A stretch of 15,629 nucleotides of DNA, from contig JAUUNK010000110.1 of assembly GCA_030844565.1 (NCBI GenBank), positions 1 through 15,629 of the forward strand, in the 5' to 3' direction. The DNA is from Bacteroides ovatus (GTDB taxonomy: Bacteria > Bacteroidota > Bacteroidia > Bacteroidales > Bacteroidaceae). The position numbers and the translations under genes were made by a program. The notes beneath the pieces were generated by a model. It made no database searches. It was not told the origin of the DNA and saw nothing but the letters and a program-made list of their open reading frames with translations. Below, piece by piece: positions 1-5,766 of the stretch (within the stretch, counting starts at the first letter, position 1; each line of letters starts with the position of its first letter).

Positions 1-565
1 ACCGCCTGTTATAATAAAATCTTGTAGGGAGATTCACCGAATACTCGTTCTCGATCAGACGGGTTTCCTGCATGAAACTCTCGTTCTCCATGTTGAAGAC
101 GTCCTCCATGAGGTTGTGCTTATGGAGCCGGCTCATCCACAGACCCGCCATCAACAGGCCAAGATAACCCGCGGTAAGCGTGCAGATATACAATATGGAG
201 CCCACCGTGTGTGGCAAAGATAGCTCAAGCAGCCACCAGTTCAGAAAAAACAGCACGCTTCCAGCCACCAGGGCCGTATAGATCTTGTGCCAGGTGATTT
301 TTTCCCCTTTGATCCCATGCGTGCCCAGACAGGAGGTGGCCAGCAAAAGCACCGCCAGCAGCTTGGTCCAGAGGATACAGTTGAAAACACCGGTCGTGTT
401 GTTGAAGTTTACCAGAATCCGGTCTATCACCTCAAGGTTCAGATGCCATGCGGTGATACTTGGATAGCAGTACACATAAACGTGTACCACCAAAAGAAAA
501 ATACTCACGGCCCTGCCGAACTCCATTATCTTGGCGAGAGCCCTCAAATCGTCTTCCTGTTGCAT
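1..565 (-). CDS. mobC: MobC / TraG-type coupling protein, N-terminal part (runs off left edge)
   Basis: Reading the minus strand from an ATG at 565-563 gives 188 uninterrupted codons starting MQQEDDLRALAKIMEFGRAV and still open at the window edge, so the C-terminal part, including the ATPase motifs, is not visible. The visible part is strongly hydrophobic, with about four membrane segments (around residues 17-35, 57-72, 93-112 and 118-140), followed by a soluble stretch with ENEYSVNLPTRFYY. This is the membrane anchor expected of the Bacteroides MobC/TraG (VirD4-like) type IV coupling protein, which links the relaxase-DNA complex to the secretion channel at the inner membrane. It follows mobB with a 36-bp gap on the same strand, the usual mobA-mobB-mobC order. 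Identification rests on the anchor and gene order; Walker motifs cannot be checked here. Confidence 0.85.
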   Translation of the reverse strand, partial: MQQEDDLRALAKIMEFGRAVSIFLLVVHVYVYCYPSITAWHLNLEVIDRILVNFNNTTGVFNCILWTKLLAVLLLATSCLGTHGIKGEKITWHKIYTALVAGSVLFFLNWWLLELSLPHTVGSILYICTLTAGYLGLLMAGLWMSRLHKHNLMEDVFNMENESFMQETRLIENEYSVNLPTRFYYNRR

Positions 566-601
566 AAAAATTGTGGATAAACGGGTTGATACTTGTTTTG
601 T

Positions 602-1858
602 CTAAATGCCACGTGACTTACGCCCGGCTTTCTTCTTTTTCTTCATGCGGCGTGCGAAAGCCTCCTCCTCGTAATCCCGCAGATTGGTTTCCATGGAAAG
701 GATACCCGCTGCCAGTTCGAGCGCACTTTCCTGTCCGTCCTTGTAACGATGATGCCGCCAGAGCTCCGCGGCGGTATGTCCGTCCCGTTCATTTGCGGAT
801 ATGCCCTCCAACCATTTGAAATAGTCGTTGAACGCATTTGCGGAAAACTCCTTGCCCATGCGTGAGCCGTTGAACACCTCCCGGCGGTTGTGGTCAATGA
901 AGGTGACACCGTAGATACGTCCCCGCTCATTCTCACGGAAGACCACATCGATACGGTTTTGCCCGAGCAGTTCCACAAACCGTTTCCGTGAATCCGCCAG
1001 CCGCAAGGCACGGGCGATGTCCCCCTGTATGGACGGTGCCCGTTTCCCTTCCTTGAGGGCTTTCAGGTTCATCAGCATCCGCTTTTCCAACTGTTCATTT
1101 CCGAAGCGTTTCCCAAATCGGGAACTCTTGAACGGCGGACTGACCACCCTGCCGGTATCATCCGTGGCCGAATAGACAATGCCGGTGTATGATACACCAT
1201 TGTATTCTCCCCTGACCTGTTTCGCCTCGATGTTGAGCGTGGACAGTAGCGCGCTATATTCCCCGAAGGTCTGGAAACGGTAGCTTTCCAGCACGGCCTT
1301 AAGGGTATTGCCTACCTGATGGCGGACATCTCCCAAGGAGGCGTCCACCTTCCTTAGTTCCGCTTTCGGATTCCGCCTTTCCACATCCGCTCCGTTCCGC
1401 AGGCCGAAATCCGCTTCCAGTTCCCGGCAGGCGGTCATGGAACGCCGGTGCTCGTAGGCATCGCTGATCTTTTTCCCCTGTTCATCCACACATACACTGA
1501 CGATATGGATGTGGGTATTGTGTGTATCGGCATGTTTGTAGGTGATGTAAGGCTGGTTCCCATACCCCATCTTCCGCATATAACGCTCCGCCAGTTCTGC
1601 CAGCCGCCCGTCAGTCAGCTGGTCTTCCGGTGCCGGTGAGAGGGAGATGTGCAGGACGGGCTTCTCCGTGTTGCGGTTTGCCAGCAGGTAGTTCTCGAAA
1701 GAGAGCAATGCCATGCGTATGTCCCCGCTCGGCAACCCCAGCCGGTCGGAGATCATACGGCTGCCGGAAAGGATCTCAGCCGTACCAGCCGCTACCTTGT
1801 CGTAGTTATAGGCAAGCACCCCGTAAAGACTCATGCCATGACTTATTTTTGCAACCAT
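602..1858 (-). CDS. mobB: MobB relaxase (relaxase/mobilization nuclease family)
   Basis: This 418-aa protein would nick the origin of transfer and stay covalently bound to the 5' end of the transferred strand. The N-terminal relaxase domain is complete. Tyr17 and Tyr19 (AYNYDK) are candidate nucleophiles, and the motif HADTHNTHIH at residues 109-118 carries the histidines (109, 113, 116, 118) typical of the metal-binding triad region of the Pfam Relaxase family. The C-terminus is very basic (RRMKKKKKAGRKSRG), consistent with DNA contact. The start ATG lies 16 bp inside the end of mobA, which indicates translational coupling; mobC follows after 36 bp. Length and domain layout look normal for Bacteroides conjugative-element MobB, with no sign of truncation. 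The catalytic tyrosine assignment is inference from position. Confidence 0.93.
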   Translation of the reverse strand: MVAKISHGMSLYGVLAYNYDKVAAGTAEILSGSRMISDRLGLPSGDIRMALLSFENYLLANRNTEKPVLHISLSPAPEDQLTDGRLAELAERYMRKMGYGNQPYITYKHADTHNTHIHIVSVCVDEQGKKISDAYEHRRSMTACRELEADFGLRNGADVERRNPKAELRKVDASLGDVRHQVGNTLKAVLESYRFQTFGEYSALLSTLNIEAKQVRGEYNGVSYTGIVYSATDDTGRVVSPPFKSSRFGKRFGNEQLEKRMLMNLKALKEGKRAPSIQGDIARALRLADSRKRFVELLGQNRIDVVFRENERGRIYGVTFIDHNRREVFNGSRMGKEFSANAFNDYFKWLEGISANERDGHTAAELWRHHRYKDGQESALELAAGILSMETNLRDYEEEAFARRMKKKKKAGRKSRGI

Positions 1859-2271
1859 TTCCGCTCGTATTCCTGGGTTAGCGCCATGACCTTTTTACAG
1901 ACGAGCATCAGCTCGAGGCTCAACCTTTCCAGTTTATAGAGCAATGCCCTCGCCCGTTTCTCCCCGAAATTGTTCTTCAAGGCACGTACCACCTGGTTGT
2001 AGTTATTGCCGACAGCCTGGAACTGTTTGTGGAATTCTGTCAGCCTGATGTAATAGTCCATCGTCGCCTTGTCTATTTTCACGACCTTTATCTGTCCCGA
2101 GAAGATGGATTTCTTGATGAACAGCGTGAGGTTGCCGACTCCCGAATCCGCCAGCAACTTTTCAAATCTTGTGTTCTCCTCGGCGTTCAGGCGGAAACTG
2201 TACTTGCGGTCCGCCGGATCACTTTTGGGCTTTCTGCCCGTCCTTGTCCCTGTTGTTCTCTCCATACACAT
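1843..2271 (-). CDS. mobA: MobA, relaxosome accessory protein
   Basis: The 142-aa product starts MCMERTTGTRTGRKPKSDPA and has the charged helical make-up of Bacteroides MobA (MobC-like relaxosome components). A basic N-terminus is followed by a YSFRLNAEENTRFEKLL segment like a ribbon-helix-helix DNA-binding domain, then a region containing NNYNQVVRALKNNFGEK, a conserved pattern in this family. It would bind the origin of transfer and help the relaxase MobB, whose gene overlaps it by 16 bp. The frame stays open upstream to an ATG at 2580, but that extension (about 103 residues) runs through a block of inverted repeats and is low-complexity and Cys-rich, so the ATG at 2271 was chosen; ATG 2265 (MERTTG) is an equally possible start. 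No strong Shine-Dalgarno is seen; upstream is A-rich, as common in Bacteroides. Confidence 0.87.
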   Translation of the reverse strand: MCMERTTGTRTGRKPKSDPADRKYSFRLNAEENTRFEKLLADSGVGNLTLFIKKSIFSGQIKVVKIDKATMDYYIRLTEFHKQFQAVGNNYNQVVRALKNNFGEKRARALLYKLERLSLELMLVCKKVMALTQEYERKWLQK

Positions 2272-2303
2272 GAGATTTTTGGTTTGTACTTTTTTTCTCT
2301 TCC

Positions 2304-2330
2304 GGAATCCGCGACTTTGGAGCGGATTCC
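2304..2330. repeat. Inverted repeat, 9-bp perfect arms
   Basis: GGAATCCGC at 2304-2312 is the exact reverse complement of GCGGATTCC at 2322-2330, with a 9-nt spacer. It abuts the next hairpin without a gap and is part of the oriT-like cluster. Confidence 0.8.
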
Positions 2331-2348
2331 CCCGCCCCTCTGGGCGGG
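2331..2348. repeat. GC-rich hairpin, 7-bp stem and CTCT loop
   Basis: CCCGCCC (2331-2337) pairs perfectly with GGGCGGG (2342-2348) around a four-base loop. There is no T-run on either side typical of an intrinsic terminator, so a role in the oriT or the mobA leader is more likely. Confidence 0.8.
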
Positions 2349-2402
2349 CAAGTTGGTTCTTGTCGGACAAAAGACTTTTTGTCGGACAAGGACACAACTT
2401 GC
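2348..2402. repeat. Nested inverted repeat with two TTGTCGGACAA units
   Basis: Outer arms GCAAGTTG (2348-2355) and CAACTTGC (2395-2402) enclose two identical 11-bp units TTGTCGGACAA at 2360-2370 and 2379-2389, starts 19 bp apart. Each unit is itself a palindrome around a central G (TTGTC/GACAA). The whole block therefore works both as a large imperfect inverted repeat and as a direct repeat on nearly the same face of the helix (about two turns). That geometry fits binding sites for a dimeric relaxosome protein such as MobA; this is inference. Confidence 0.75.
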
Positions 2403-2421
2403 TCTGTTCGCTTGAACAGAG
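2402..2421. repeat. Hairpin, 8-bp perfect stem and GCTT loop
   Basis: CTCTGTTC (2402-2409) and GAACAGAG (2414-2421) are perfect complements separated by GCTT. It directly abuts the previous nested repeat. Confidence 0.8.
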
Positions 2422-2511
2422 AATCCTCCTATGGTCGGATTGCTGCGCGACGCTTGCGGCATACCGTGGTCCGTGAAGTCCTTCTTCCTCCATTGCGTGA
2501 TTCTGACTTTG

Positions 2512-2519
2512 CAAAAATA
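2512..2519 (-). promoter_or_regulatory. Candidate mob operon promoter (-7 box)
   Basis: The minus strand reads TATTTTTG here, an exact match to the Bacteroides -7 consensus TAnnTTTG. No good TTTG was found at the expected -33 distance, so the call rests on the -7 box and on its location. Transcription would start near 2505 and leave a leader of about 235 nt to mobA that includes the oriT hairpins. Confidence 0.4.
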
Positions 2520-2555
2520 GAAGAACGCAACAAGCTGTAAAACAGGGATAAGTAT

Positions 2556-2590
2556 GACATTTGATGACATCTGACGACATCTGATGTCAG
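2556..2590. repeat. 35-bp tandem element, copy A (mob/tra intergenic)
   Basis: The element is GACATT followed by three near-identical 10-bp units: TGATGACATC, TGACGACATC and TGATGTCAG (the last one base short). A second copy at 12434-12468 matches at 32 of 35 positions. In this copy the last two units form a perfect palindrome, GACATC-T-GATGTC (2576-2588). It lies 36 bp from the minus-strand box at 2512-2519 and 38 bp from the plus-strand box at 2629-2636, which suggests an operator or activator site serving both directions. In CTnDOT the excision protein Xis2d is reported to act on the region between the mob and tra operons; whether this element is its target is unknown. Confidence 0.8.
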
Positions 2591-2628
2591 AGCGAGGCAA
2601 TATTGGCGGAAGTCTTGGAAATAGCCGT

Positions 2629-2636
2629 TACTTTTG
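2629..2636 (+). promoter_or_regulatory. Candidate tra operon promoter (-7 box)
   Basis: TACTTTTG is an exact TAnnTTTG match. The nearest upstream TTG (2603-2605) is 23 bp away, slightly more than the usual 19-21 bp. The 35-bp element ends 38 bp upstream. Transcripts would start near 2643 and read into the small ORF and traA. Confidence 0.4.
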
Positions 2637-2760
2637 GACTGTGACAGGGAAACAATCTTCCGATGTGCTGATAAAATATACCCGTGTTACCGGCAGATCA
2701 TCCTCTGTCCACGTCATGTTTTTAAAATATTATGTTATTGTGTCAAGAGAAAAAAACGGA

Positions 2761-3069
2761 ATGATAACCATGAAAAGAGAAAATACAATGATACGGCCAT
2801 TTGGTGACAAGATGCCGGGAGGGTACAGGCATGACAGCCTGTACCGATATGACAATCTTCCGTTTTTCAAGTATGACGGTAATATTGTGCCATCATCCGG
2901 TAGGGAGACAAGCCCCTCATATCTTATGAGGAGGTTATTCTGTAGTGATAACAAGGCCGGAATATGCCATCCGTACCGTGCCATGTCCCATGAACCCGAC
3001 AAGCCGTTGAAAAGAAGAAATAGCGAGAACATTAAAACGATTATTAACCCACAATTCGAAAGCTTATGA
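2761..3069 (+). CDS. Small unknown protein, translationally coupled to traA
   Basis: I do not recognise this 102-aa product (start MITMKRENTMIRPFGDKMPG). The frame is open from 2584, so longer forms are possible (ATG 2584, 161 aa; ATG 2716), and ATG 2770 is a shorter option. ATG 2761 was chosen because an A/G-rich stretch (aagagaaaaaaacgga) precedes it and because 2584 overlaps the 35-bp element. The product is basic and rich in Tyr, Arg and Pro, with SLYRYDNLPFFKYDGN, and has no signal peptide or membrane segment. Its stop codon overlaps the traA start in an ATGA (3066-3069), the same coupling as at traA-traB and traF-traG, which is the main reason to treat it as real. An antisense frame also exists here; no protein family supports either. 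Confidence 0.45.
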   Translation: MITMKRENTMIRPFGDKMPGGYRHDSLYRYDNLPFFKYDGNIVPSSGRETSPSYLMRRLFCSDNKAGICHPYRAMSHEPDKPLKRRNSENIKTIINPQFESL

Positions 3070-3830
3070 GCAAACGATGCACATTCATCGCCTTGAGCAA
3101 CCAGAAGGGCGGTGTGGGCAAGTCCACCATGACGGTGCTGCTTGCCAGTTATTTCCACTACGTGAAGGGAAAGAATGTCGCGGTTATAGATTGCGACTAT
3201 CCCCAGTTCAGCATCCAGGCGCTACGTTCCCGTGACATGAAAAACGTCGAGAGAAGCGAGTTCCTCCAACAGTTGTTGTGCAGGCAGTATGAACGGACGG
3301 GGAAGAAAGCCTATCCGGTCCTTACCTCCGGGCCCGGCAAAGTGCTGGAAACGGCAGACCGGTTATCGGGGAACAGTGATATCCTTTTCTTTGATTTGCC
3401 CGGAACGGTGAATACTCCGGGAATCCTTGAGGCCATCATCAACATGGACTATGTGTTTACGCCGGTCGTGCAGGACCGGATGGTCATGCAGAGCAGCCTG
3501 TCTTTCGTGGCGACGCTCCGGGATTTCATCCGGCAATATCCTGAAGCACCGTTAAAAGAGATCCTACTATTCTGGAACAAGATTGACGGACGTGTCTCCA
3601 GGGAGGTTTACCGTCACTATAACGAGATTTTTGAGAAGATCGGTCTGAAGACGCTCTCGACGGTCATGCCGGACATGGAACGTTATAACAAAGAGACCTC
3701 CTCCGGCGGGCAGACATTTTTCAGAAGCACCTACTTTCCACCTTCGGAAAAGTTGTTGAAAGGGAGCAATATGGATGTGCTGGCCGGGGAGATCGAACGG
3801 ATTATCCATCTTAAATCCGACAAGACATGA
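3066..3830 (+). CDS. traA: TraA, ParA-family ATPase
   Basis: This 254-aa protein has the deviant Walker A motif KGGVGKST at residues 14-21 (full context ALSNQKGGVGKSTMT) and an aspartate-rich strand VAVIDCDYPQFS at about 41-52, followed by a Walker B-like strand ILFFDLPGTV near residues 105-115. These mark the ParA/MinD/Soj ATPase family. In Bacteroides conjugative elements the first transfer gene encodes such a protein; its exact role (partitioning, regulation or polar placement of the machinery) is not settled. DCDYP replaces the DxDPQ of classical ParA. The gene starts inside the stop of the upstream small ORF and its own stop overlaps the next start (ATGA, 3827-3830), so the genes are probably co-translated. 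Confidence 0.92.
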   Translation: MSKRCTFIALSNQKGGVGKSTMTVLLASYFHYVKGKNVAVIDCDYPQFSIQALRSRDMKNVERSEFLQQLLCRQYERTGKKAYPVLTSGPGKVLETADRLSGNSDILFFDLPGTVNTPGILEAIINMDYVFTPVVQDRMVMQSSLSFVATLRDFIRQYPEAPLKEILLFWNKIDGRVSREVYRHYNEIFEKIGLKTLSTVMPDMERYNKETSSGGQTFFRSTYFPPSEKLLKGSNMDVLAGEIERIIHLKSDKT

Positions 3831-4264
3831 AAAAAAGGGGCGTATTCAATGTCAATGAGGAACGGTTGAAAGAGTTCATGGCCAACGGTACGGATGCCGA
3901 GGGCACTCCTAAGACTCCTTTTGCGGAAGAAAAGACCACAAGGGAAACTGATATTTTCCCGTCCGTACGGGAAGATGCGGACAAACCGCTTCCTGTTTCC
4001 CGCGAGCCGGCTGGAAGCGGAATCTCACTTCCGGAGAAGATACAAGAGTACCGAAAAAATTTTCTCAACCGTAAGATTGCCGTCCATCGAAAGCAGACTT
4101 ATATCTGTTATGACACCTACCGTAGGTTTGCACGGATTCTGCCGTTGCTCAGTGACGGCATGACTGTTCCCGCTTTTCTGGACAACGTGCTTGACCATCA
4201 TTTGGAAGTGTATGAAAAAGAATTGGATGAAATGGTTCGCTTGAGTACCCAAAATTCGCATTAG
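3827..4264 (+). CDS. traB: DUF3408 protein, TraB-like
   Basis: The 145-aa protein has a variable, acidic and probably disordered N-terminal half (residues 1-68) and a conserved C-terminal domain (about 72-137) containing FLNRKIAVHRKQTYICYDTY and GMTVPAFLDNVLDHHLEVY. This matches the DUF3408 domain found next to ParA genes in Bacteroides conjugative elements. The helix-turn-helix-rich, basic character suggests ribbon-helix-helix-like DNA binding, perhaps as the DNA-side partner of TraA; that is inference. Start ATG overlaps the traA stop; only 3 bp separate it from the next gene, whose C-terminal domain is a clear paralogue. The symbol follows gene order in CTnDOT-type elements and is less certain than the family. 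Confidence 0.8.
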   Translation: MKKRGVFNVNEERLKEFMANGTDAEGTPKTPFAEEKTTRETDIFPSVREDADKPLPVSREPAGSGISLPEKIQEYRKNFLNRKIAVHRKQTYICYDTYRRFARILPLLSDGMTVPAFLDNVLDHHLEVYEKELDEMVRLSTQNSH

Positions 4265-4267
4265 ATT

Positions 4268-4930
4268 ATGGAACATCTGTTTATTTATCCAGTCCTGCTG
4301 TTTGTAACATATTTGCTGTACAAGGTACTTAAAATGAAAGCAGGCAGGAACCGGTTGAGGAAAGGCGGGGCTCTCCCCCCGATACAAACGGATATGAGGA
4401 AGTCAGTCCGTGATACGACTTATATGGAAACCGTATTTCCGGCAGAATTCAAAGAACACCCTGACGATGCGGATTTCTTTCCTGATTTCGCAAAGATGGA
4501 TATTCCGGAAAATTTAGGGGAAACCCTGATTGAAGCCTTGTCCAATAGCGGGATTCCGGAAACGGACGCTATCGGGACTTCGGTAGAGGAAACGACCGGT
4601 CTGCAAGCCAGTCCGGTTTTGAAACAATTCAAGCAAGAAGATATGGAAAACAAAGATTTATTGAAAGGCATGGAAAATGCGAGTGCTTACAGAGAAATGT
4701 TCCTGACCCGGAAAATGACCGGAGCCAGGAGACAAACCTATATTGATGAATCCTTGTATGAGACATTGACCGGGATCCTTCCTGTCATTGCGCCGGGAAT
4801 ATCTGTACCCACGTTCGTGAACAATGTGTTGGCGGAGCATATGGAGAAGTACCGGGATATCATTGATGAGACGTGTCATCGAAAATTTAAAGAAATGATG
4901 GTATGGAAGGACTCGTCTATCTGTCGGTGA
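4268..4930 (+). CDS. traC: Membrane-anchored DUF3408 protein, TraC-like
   Basis: The 220-aa product begins with a hydrophobic segment (residues 4-21, containing VTYLLYKVLKMK) followed by basic residues, as in an N-terminal membrane anchor. A long acidic linker (50-130) leads to a C-terminal DUF3408 domain (about 141-202) that aligns with that of the previous gene without gaps, sharing the RRQTYI / VPTFVNNVLAEHMEKY pattern (about 25 of 57 residues identical by eye). It would thus be a membrane-tethered version of the same DNA-binding-like domain. The gene overlaps the next one by 28 bp. Part of the conserved transfer operon; precise function not established. Confidence 0.78.
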   Translation: MEHLFIYPVLLFVTYLLYKVLKMKAGRNRLRKGGALPPIQTDMRKSVRDTTYMETVFPAEFKEHPDDADFFPDFAKMDIPENLGETLIEALSNSGIPETDAIGTSVEETTGLQASPVLKQFKQEDMENKDLLKGMENASAYREMFLTRKMTGARRQTYIDESLYETLTGILPVIAPGISVPTFVNNVLAEHMEKYRDIIDETCHRKFKEMMVWKDSSICR

Positions 4931-5568
4931 GGGTCGGCTGTGCCGCTTACCTGTTATATAAGGTATGGGAACAAAAGAAAAAAGTACGTGAGCTGTGTGA
5001 CCTGCTGTACACGCCGGCGAAAAGAGAACAAATGATATCGATGTCACCGGAGCCGGCGGATGAGAAAGAAGTGATGGGAAAGACACGCTTTGTCTATCTT
5101 GACGAGAACGCCGGGAAGACGGCGGCCCCCTATATGAGTCAGCCGCTGGAACAGGGGACGGACTATATCGGTGAGGATGAGGAAATCCGGGAAGAGGATG
5201 TGGAATGTCTGCTTCCGCTGGAGGAGATGGAACTCCTTCGGAAGGAGCAGGAAGAACTGGACAGCGCATTACCGGAAACGGAAGTGATTACGCAGGCGGT
5301 TACGCTGGAGGAGTTCAGCCTTGTCGGGGATGTGCTGATGAGGGTGAACGGGGCGGATCAGGATGCGGACAAAAGGAGCAGTGCCGCACGGACGCTGTTC
5401 GCTATCCGCAATACCAGTCTGTTCGATCTTTTCATTTCCCAGGTAGGGAATGAGGAAGCCGTGAATAAACTGCTGGAAGAGAACCTGGATGAAGATGGGA
5501 ACCCGCGACCTTTGAAAAAAGGGGGGAAAAGGAACAATGGCGGGGTTGACTGGCGGGAGTTGGTGTAA
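4903..5568 (+). CDS. traD: TraD-like conjugal transfer protein (DUF4122-like)
   Basis: This 221-aa, strongly acidic protein begins with a hydrophobic segment (MEGLVYLSV...AAYLLYKVWEQKKK) resembling the start of the preceding protein, including the shared YLLYKV. The middle (about 85-130) is rich in Glu and Asp and likely disordered or coiled; the C-terminal part (about 133-195, EEFSLVGDVLMRVNG ... LFDLFISQVGNEEAVNKLLEE) looks like a compact helical domain. Position after two DUF3408 genes and this make-up fit TraD of Bacteroides conjugative elements. It overlaps the preceding gene by 28 bp and is the last gene before the cargo region. Family assignment is from memory of gene order rather than from a catalytic motif. 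Confidence 0.7.
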   Translation: MEGLVYLSVRVGCAAYLLYKVWEQKKKVRELCDLLYTPAKREQMISMSPEPADEKEVMGKTRFVYLDENAGKTAAPYMSQPLEQGTDYIGEDEEIREEDVECLLPLEEMELLRKEQEELDSALPETEVITQAVTLEEFSLVGDVLMRVNGADQDADKRSSAARTLFAIRNTSLFDLFISQVGNEEAVNKLLEENLDEDGNPRPLKKGGKRNNGGVDWRELV

Positions 5569-5590
5569 GAGGGAATACTTCCGGGGAATA

Positions 5591-5665
5591 GGATTCTGCC
5601 TGCGGACATAGGCGGAATTCTGTATTTTACAGAAAGGCGGCTTTCATTTATATGCCGTTCGGCAT
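5591..5665 (+). terminator. Hairpins after traD, possible terminator
   Basis: Two stems follow traD. GGATTCTGCCT (5591-5601) pairs with AGGCGGAATTC (5610-5620) over 11 bp with two G-U pairs and is followed by TGTATTTTAC. ATGCC/GGCAT with a GTTC loop lies at 5652-5665. The first could end or attenuate traA-D transcription before the cargo; the T-run is poor, so this is tentative. The remaining sequence to 5700 shows no other feature. Confidence 0.4.
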
Positions 5666-5737
5666 GTGGCTTCATTTCGGAAGTAATTTTGGTTTAAAAA
5701 AGAGGAACTATTGTTTTTATTTTGAGCATTTGTTCAT

Positions 5738-5745
5738 TATATTTG
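5738..5745 (+). promoter_or_regulatory. Candidate promoter (-7 box) of the DUF134/DUF4405 operon
   Basis: TATATTTG is an exact TAnnTTTG match, 21 bp before the ATG at 5767. A TTTG at 5721-5724 is only 13 bp upstream and a TTG at 5711-5713 is 24 bp upstream, so the -33 element is imperfect. The surrounding sequence is AT-rich. Confidence 0.5.
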
Positions 5746-5766
5746 CAAGCAGAAACAATATATATA

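Larger units (their letters stand above)
2300..2475. other. Candidate origin of transfer (oriT) region with clustered inverted repeats
   Basis: The region just upstream of mobA holds four inverted repeats in about 120 bp: GGAATCCGC/GCGGATTCC (2304-2312 and 2322-2330), CCCGCCC/GGGCGGG (2331-2337 and 2342-2348), a larger imperfect repeat bounded by GCAAGTTG/CAACTTGC (2348-2355 and 2395-2402) enclosing two copies of TTGTCGGACAA, and CTCTGTTC/GAACAGAG (2402-2409 and 2414-2421). A GC-rich stretch with no obvious stem follows at about 2436-2475. Origins of transfer of Bacteroides mobile elements lie next to the relaxosome genes and are rich in such structures, so this is the likely oriT. The nic site cannot be fixed from sequence alone. 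The hairpins also fall within the predicted mobA leader and might act there as RNA structures. Confidence 0.65.

Noticed and set aside
1..580. Plus-strand ORFs at 285-580 opposite mobC
   Set aside because: They lie antisense to a continuous coding frame with clear membrane segments and have no recognisable domain.
2272..2580. N-terminal extension of mobA to an ATG at 2580
   Set aside because: The frame is open but the added residues run through the inverted-repeat block and the predicted mob promoter, and do not resemble MobA.
2556..2590. CRISPR array
   Set aside because: The units are contiguous 10-bp repeats with no spacers and no cas genes are present.
2730..3158. Minus-strand 142-aa ORF opposite the small ORF and the start of traA
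   Set aside because: It overlaps the conserved start of traA, including the Walker A region, and has no domain; the plus-strand frame has the ATGA coupling.
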